Assembly: GCF_030403775.1 (NCBI RefSeq)
Contig: NZ_JAQMWQ010000027.1
Span: 1-64,000 of the forward strand
Length of the DNA: 64,000 nt
Reading direction: 5' to 3'
Source of the DNA: Paenibacillus sp. BSR1-1
GTDB lineage: Bacteria > Bacillota > Bacilli > Bacillales > Cytobacillaceae
This document shows positions 59,943 through 64,000 of the stretch, piece by piece. Below the pieces are notes generated by a model. It saw only the letters and a program-made list of their open reading frames with translations, was not told where the DNA came from and did no database searches. Each line of letters opens with the position of its first letter. The stretch's first letter is position 1. The translations under genes and the position numbers were made by a program.

Positions 59943-60791
59943 ATGAAAGAAAGGTTAACGATCAGTGAAATGGCCAAGTTACGAGGGGTGACGACAGAGA
60001 CATTACGTCATTACGATCGGATTGATTTATTTAAACCGACATATGTTGATTCTCAAACAGGTTACCGTTATTATTCAATTTTTCAGTACGAGATACTTGG
60101 GACGATCAAAGAGCTTCGTCAAATCGGGATGAGTACGGAGGAAATTAAACAGTATTTCAATCAGCGAAATTTTAAGAAATCGAGGGATATTCTGAAAGCT
60201 AAACATGTCGAACTTGTTAGTAAACTAAAAGAATTATCTGAGCTTGAGGAAAATATTCAAGAAAAAATAATGTATTTAGACAGTATTTTAAGCGAGGAGG
60301 CATTTCATGAGATTACCCTTCGTGAAATAAAAAGCCGAAAGTTATTTACGTTAAATGAACATATCAATACGAATTTGGAACTTTGTTACAGTATTATAAG
60401 ATTAGAGACCATGCTTACAGAGAAAGCTCCGATTCTTGCCAGTAATCGTTTGGGCATCATTATCAAGGAAGCAGACATTAATGACCGACGTTTTGAGGAT
60501 CCCTCTGTTATTTTTGTCGTCGCAAAAAATAATGAACAAATTCCAGAAGAGTACTTGAAAATTATTCCTGAAGGGTTATTTGCATGTATTCGTTATAATG
60601 GGGAATTGTTAAGGAATCGAAGTAAAAGTTTGAATAAAATATTTGCATACTTGGACGAAAATGGATACCGGATCACGGGTGATGCACTTCAAATCATGCA
60701 TGTGGATATTACGGTAACTGATATTCCAAATGAAGTCATGTTTGAAATACAAGTTCCGATTCAAAAAGCTTATAAGAAAAATATTTATTGA
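59943..60791 (+). CDS. MerR-family regulator with a GyrI-like effector domain
   Basis: A 282-residue regulator from ATG 59943 (GGTGG six bases upstream). The winged helix is at residues 4-72 (TISEMAKLRGVTTETLRHYD, GYRYYSIFQYEIL), a dimerising helix runs at about 75-115, and a C-terminal GyrI/Bmr-type ligand domain follows. BltR/BmrR-type regulators share this plan. It is divergent from the permease-ATPase-nickel permease-ureohydrolase operon and probably controls it. Confidence 0.88.
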   Translation: MKERLTISEMAKLRGVTTETLRHYDRIDLFKPTYVDSQTGYRYYSIFQYEILGTIKELRQIGMSTEEIKQYFNQRNFKKSRDILKAKHVELVSKLKELSELEENIQEKIMYLDSILSEEAFHEITLREIKSRKLFTLNEHINTNLELCYSIIRLETMLTEKAPILASNRLGIIIKEADINDRRFEDPSVIFVVAKNNEQIPEEYLKIIPEGLFACIRYNGELLRNRSKSLNKIFAYLDENGYRITGDALQIMHVDITVTDIPNEVMFEIQVPIQKAYKKNIY

Positions 60792-60801
60792 CCTAACGAT
60801 A

Positions 60802-60816
60802 GGAATGCGTTTACAA
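60802..60816 (-). promoter_or_regulatory. cre (CcpA) site before hutP
   Basis: On the minus strand TTGTAAACGCATTCC matches 14 of 15 positions of WTGNAANCGNWNNCW. Carbon catabolite control of hut is known in B. subtilis. Confidence 0.55.
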
Positions 60817-60870
60817 TGAAAATCAGTTATTAGTCAATTTAGAAAATTAAAATGCAAAAGAGGTAGCTGC

Positions 60871-61320
60871 ATGACGAAGGGATTCGACAGAAAAATTGGT
60901 CAGCAGGCAATCATGTACGCGTTTGCAAAAGAAGAGGAAGAAGCTTTATTAGAAAGTAAGCTTACGCAAATGAATTGGCGCTATGGAAAAGGAAAGGTTG
61001 GATCAATGGAGCTGCAGAAAATCGTAGCAGCCATTGAAACATCGGCGAAAAGGCAAGAAATAGTCAACGCTGAACTTTATCGTGAAATGCATGCATTGTA
61101 TCATGCGATTATTGAAGCGATGCATGGTGTAACACGTGGTCAAGTTGAGCTTGGCGGAATGCTTAGAACAGCAGGTCTTCGGTTTGCGATTCTTCGAGGC
61201 CATCCGTTTGAGAACAAGGCAGAGGGCGAATGGATTGCCGTTGCAGTGTATGGAACAATTGGAGCACCGGTTCGCGGGTTTGAGCATGAAGCGATCGGAT
61301 TAGGTATTAACCACATTTAA
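60871..61320 (+). CDS. hutP: HutP, histidine-responsive antiterminator
   Basis: A 149-residue RNA-binding protein that, with L-histidine and Mg2+, binds NAG-repeat RNA and lets transcription pass the hut terminator. RQEIVNAELYREMHALYHAI (histidine/metal His residues), GVTRGQVELGGMLRTAGLRF and WIAVAVYGTIGAPVRGFEHE are family text. The start is ATG 60871 behind GAGGTAGC. It precedes hutH with the regulated terminator between. Confidence 0.95.
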   Translation: MTKGFDRKIGQQAIMYAFAKEEEEALLESKLTQMNWRYGKGKVGSMELQKIVAAIETSAKRQEIVNAELYREMHALYHAIIEAMHGVTRGQVELGGMLRTAGLRFAILRGHPFENKAEGEWIAVAVYGTIGAPVRGFEHEAIGLGINHI

Positions 61321-61330
61321 ATAATAATAA

Positions 61331-61405
61331 GCCTATAGTTATTAGTTAAACAGGGGGCTGTATTGACGACGGGATACGTCTGTCAATACGGCCCCCTTTT
61401 TGGTT
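61331..61405 (+). promoter_or_regulatory. HutP-controlled leader terminator before hutH
   Basis: CTATAGTTATTAGTTAAACAG (61333-61353) carries three NAG triplets at 4-5 base spacing. It is followed by a strong terminator: GGGGGCTGTATTGAC and GTCAATACGGCCCCC then TTTTTGGTTTTT. Confidence 0.8.
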
Positions 61406-61432
61406 TTTAAAAAATGATAAGGGGTGTAAGAA

Positions 61433-62971
61433 ATGGTTGTATTAACAGGTCAGACTTTAAAGATTGAAGAAGCAAAAGAGGTTTTATATAATAATGCGTT
61501 TGTTAAAGCTTCAGCGGAAAGCTGGAGCAAGGTGGAAAAAAGCAGGGAAGCTGTTGAAATGATCGTAAAGCAGAAGAAAGTCATCTACGGTATTACAACG
61601 GGGTTTGGAAAGTTTAGTGATGTATTGATTGATGCTGAAGATGTCGAGCAGCTGCAGTGGAATTTGATTCACTCTCATGCATGCGGGGTAGGAGAACCGT
61701 TCCCTGAAGTAGTTTCACGAGCCATGCTTCTGCTGCGTGCTAACGCATTATTAAAAGGTTTTTCTGGAGTGCGTCCCGTTGTCATTGAACGCTTGCTTGA
61801 GCTTTTGAATGCACATATACATCCGGTCATTCCGCAGCAAGGCTCACTTGGAGCGAGCGGGGATTTAGCACCACTGTCCCATTTGGCTCTTGTGTTAATG
61901 GGTGAGGGTGAAGTGTTTTATAAAGGGGAACAAATGAAGGCCGTCACAGCTTTGTCGAAAGAAGGCATCGTTCCACTGACACTGCAAGCGAAGGAAGGCT
62001 TAGCGTTAATTAACGGTACCCAAGCTATGACAGCAATGGGTCTAGTCAATTACATCGAAGCCGAGCAGCTTGCACTTCAAACGGAAGCGATCGCATCATT
62101 GACATTAGAAGGATCACGCGGAATTAAGGATGCTTTTGATGCTGATGTTCATCTTTCACGTGGGTATCGTCAACAGTCTGAAGTCGCGGAACGTATTCGG
62201 AGAATGATTAGTGACAGCCAGCTTGTCACTACCCAAGGAGAACTTCGGGTACAGGATGCATACTCTCTTCGCTGCATCCCACAAGTACACGGCGCATCAT
62301 GGCAGGCCCTTGATTATGTAAAAGAGAAACTTGAAATTGAAATGAACGCAGCAACCGATAATCCGCTTATTTTCAATGATGGTGAAAAGGTTATTTCGGG
62401 AGGGAACTTTCACGGCCAGCCGATCGCCTTTGCAATGGACTTCCTTAAAATCGCCATGGCGGAGTTCGCGAATATTTCAGAGCGCCGAATTGAGCGTCTC
62501 GTCAATCCGCAGCTAAATGATTTACCGCCGTTTTTAAGCCCAGAGCCGGGTTTGCAGTCGGGAGCGATGATTATGCAATATGTGGCAGCTTCGCTTGTAT
62601 CAGAAAACAAAACATTGGCGCACCCGGCGAGTGTGGATTCCATCCCATCTTCAGCAAACCAGGAAGATCATGTAAGCATGGGGACAATTGGATCCCGCCA
62701 TGCTCATCAAATCATTCAAAACGTCCGCCGTGTATTGGCAATTGAGCTTATTTGCGCCTTGCAGGCAGTGGAATATCGTGGAATAGAAAGAATGGCTTCA
62801 TTTACAAATGCTTTTTATACGGAAGCGAGAAAGCTTATCCCAAGTATTACGCAAGATCGTGTGTTCTCAAAGGATATTGAGGCAGCAGCAAGCTGGTTAA
62901 ATCAAATCGACTGGAAATCATTTGTAGAACAAAACTTACAAGTTAGAAATGAAGAAATTTCCAAACAGTAA
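61433..62971 (+). CDS. hutH: Histidine ammonia-lyase HutH
   Basis: A 512-residue enzyme converting L-histidine to trans-urocanate and ammonia. The MIO prosthetic group forms from Ala-Ser-Gly in [14 protein letters not shown] (near residue 143). Further family text: [58 protein letters not shown] and [22 protein letters not shown] precedes the ATG. Urocanase and later hut genes do not follow. Confidence 0.96.
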   Translation: MVVLTGQTLKIEEAKEVLYNNAFVKASAESWSKVEKSREAVEMIVKQKKVIYGITTGFGKFSDVLIDAEDVEQLQWNLIHSHACGVGEPFPEVVSRAMLLLRANALLKGFSGVRPVVIERLLELLNAHIHPVIPQQGSLGASGDLAPLSHLALVLMGEGEVFYKGEQMKAVTALSKEGIVPLTLQAKEGLALINGTQAMTAMGLVNYIEAEQLALQTEAIASLTLEGSRGIKDAFDADVHLSRGYRQQSEVAERIRRMISDSQLVTTQGELRVQDAYSLRCIPQVHGASWQALDYVKEKLEIEMNAATDNPLIFNDGEKVISGGNFHGQPIAFAMDFLKIAMAEFANISERRIERLVNPQLNDLPPFLSPEPGLQSGAMIMQYVAASLVSENKTLAHPASVDSIPSSANQEDHVSMGTIGSRHAHQIIQNVRRVLAIELICALQAVEYRGIERMASFTNAFYTEARKLIPSITQDRVFSKDIEAAASWLNQIDWKSFVEQNLQVRNEEISKQ

Positions 62972-63090
62972 TCACGGTGATGGAATTGTTTTTAGACCTA
63001 CATCTTTCAAAATCATCCCTATTTCGAAAATGGGAGGAATAGTTATAGTGGTTACTATGCTCGCCTCTTGTTCAAATCTTTAACGTCATT

Positions 63091-63115
63091 CCGGAGCATT
63101 GTTTGCTCCGGTGAC
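63091..63115 (+). terminator. Probable terminator of hutH
   Basis: CCGGAGCA-TTGTT-TGCTCCGG hairpin with a modest T-rich tail. Confidence 0.55.
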
Positions 63116-63209
63116 TATTTTCTTACTGAATATTACAGACCTTATACGATCTAAAGGATCAAATTATTTTTATTTCGGAAATTCTAAGCTTCTGAGAAAG
63201 GGATAACAG

Positions 63210-63392
63210 ATGTTTTTAAAAGAGTTGACAAAAAAAGAATATATTACAATTACTTACTATGAAAATAGTTCATTACTAACATGCAATGGCCGTGTATGTC
63301 TAATTGATATACAGAAACAAGCACTTTTATTAAAAGACAGACAGCAAAAAAATCTCTCCATTCGTTTATCCGATATTAAAGAAATTCATTAA
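63210..63392 (+). CDS. Small YolD-like protein
   Basis: A 60-residue beta-rich protein (YITITYYENSSLLTCNGRVC, ALLLKDRQQKNLSIRLSDIK EIH). The pattern of strands and the final DIKEI resemble the core of YolD-like proteins, but the N-terminal part is missing. AGAAAGGGA precedes the ATG. Function unknown. Confidence 0.55.
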   Translation: MFLKELTKKEYITITYYENSSLLTCNGRVCLIDIQKQALLLKDRQQKNLSIRLSDIKEIH

Positions 63393-63455
63393 AGATTGCA
63401 TTAAATAATACATTGGTACATTCCATTCAAACAACTTATATAAGAGGTGCATCAA

Positions 63456-64000
63456 ATGAAAGTGGCAGTTGATGTAAATGGCGAACGAGTTCAAAAACAA
63501 GATGGCTCGCAAAATGAGACATTGGATTTATTGAGTTCCACTCAATCTATTATAAAAATGGCTGTAAGAAAATTAGGCTATAGTGAGGAAATGTATGAGT
63601 TATTAAAAGAGCCGCTTAGAATCCTAACGGTACGTATCCCAGTCCGAATGGATGATGGTTCCACTAAAATTTTTATTGGATACCGTTCTCAACATAACGA
63701 CGCTGTTGGTCCTACAAAAGGGGGTATACGTTTTCATCCGGAGGTAAGTGAAGAGGAAGTAAAAGCGTTATCCATGTGGATGAGTTTAAAATGCGGAATT
63801 GTTGATCTTCCATACGGCGGTGGAAAAGGGGGAATTATATGTGACCCTCGCAGCATGTCATTTCTTGAATTAGAACGTTTAAGTCGAGGATATGTGCGTG
63901 CTATTAGCCAAATTGTCGGGCCAACGAAAGATATTCCTGCACCAGATGTCTATACAAACCCGCAAATTATGGCATGGATGATGGATGAGTATAGCCGTAT
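63456..64000 (+). CDS. gudB: NAD-linked glutamate dehydrogenase (RocG/GudB), 5' part
   Basis: The first 181 residues of a hexameric glutamate dehydrogenase that turns glutamate into 2-oxoglutarate and ammonia; the gene runs off the window. [40 protein letters not shown] (catalytic Lys region) and [17 protein letters not shown] (catalytic Asp) are identical to family text. Start ATG 63456 with AGAGGTG upstream. I cannot tell RocG from GudB without the rest. Confidence 0.93.
   Translation, partial: MKVAVDVNGERVQKQDGSQNETLDLLSSTQSIIKMAVRKLGYSEEMYELLKEPLRILTVRIPVRMDDGSTKIFIGYRSQHNDAVGPTKGGIRFHPEVSEEEVKALSMWMSLKCGIVDLPYGGGKGGIICDPRSMSFLELERLSRGYVRAISQIVGPTKDIPAPDVYTNPQIMAWMMDEYSR

Noticed and set aside
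1-64000. tRNA, rRNA or prophage genes
   Set aside because: I saw no CCA-ended cloverleaf pattern, rRNA text, or phage structural or integrase genes on either strand.

Overview
The window is low-GC DNA from a spore-forming Bacillaceae bacterium (Bacillus or Neobacillus-like). The evidence is a CotD-type spore coat gene, a sporulation-type diadenylate cyclase (CdaS), HutP-controlled hutH, NamA, YfmJ, YcgQ/YcgR and RocG/GudB homologues, strong GGAGG ribosome sites and frequent TTG/GTG starts. No rRNA, tRNA or CRISPR array was seen.

Positions 1 to about 39.2 kb form an AT-rich accessory region of mostly single small genes: membrane proteins, a methyltransferase, MaoC and PaaI hotdog proteins, cupin, DUF523/TudS, CPCC, DUF6881, DUF2019, YceI and several unknowns. 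About 30 whole or partial copies of an 80-100 bp intergenic repeat separate them. Every copy I found has the same orientation. A copy has a left end near AACTAACGGGTGC, a central hairpin followed by a T-run (a built-in terminator) and a right end near ACTAACGGGGCAGGTTAGT. The right end that opens a segment is often the inverted complement of the left end that closes it, the clearest case pairing about 1412-1438 with 4880-4904. The layout resembles an integron cassette array, but no integrase is visible. Two IS110-family remnants sit at the same place inside two copies. The region also holds many decayed genes: three wrbA remnants beside one intact wrbA, and MFS, azoR, DedA, DUF4259, DUF1232 and MerR fragments.

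The repeat-free stretch at 4.9-15.6 kb carries an R2lox oxidase behind two palindromes that resemble FadR/TetR-type operators, plus Ohr, a truncated TetR next to a quinone oxidoreductase, a BenE transporter, cdaS, wrbA and an ASCH protein. A divergent zinc-type locus (ycgRQ and a ZnuA-like lipoprotein) around a perfect Zur box lies at 1.5-4.6 kb.

From about 40 kb the repeats stop and the DNA looks like ordinary operonic chromosome. An ethanolamine-utilisation microcompartment operon runs from 41.2 to 55.2 kb: eutW-eutV, eutS-eutP, eutA-eutB-eutC-eutL, eutE, eutM, pduL, eutN, a second BMC shell gene, a malate dehydrogenase and an Eat-type permease. Two attenuators match the EutV antitermination design, and a 113-bp tandem repeat lies between eutL and eutE. 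Next, on the minus strand, come an APC permease, an ABC ATPase, a nickel permease and a ureohydrolase resembling Ni-dependent guanidine hydrolase, with a divergent MerR regulator: a probable guanidine-degradation cluster. The window ends with hutP-hutH, including the HutP terminator, and the start of a glutamate dehydrogenase gene.
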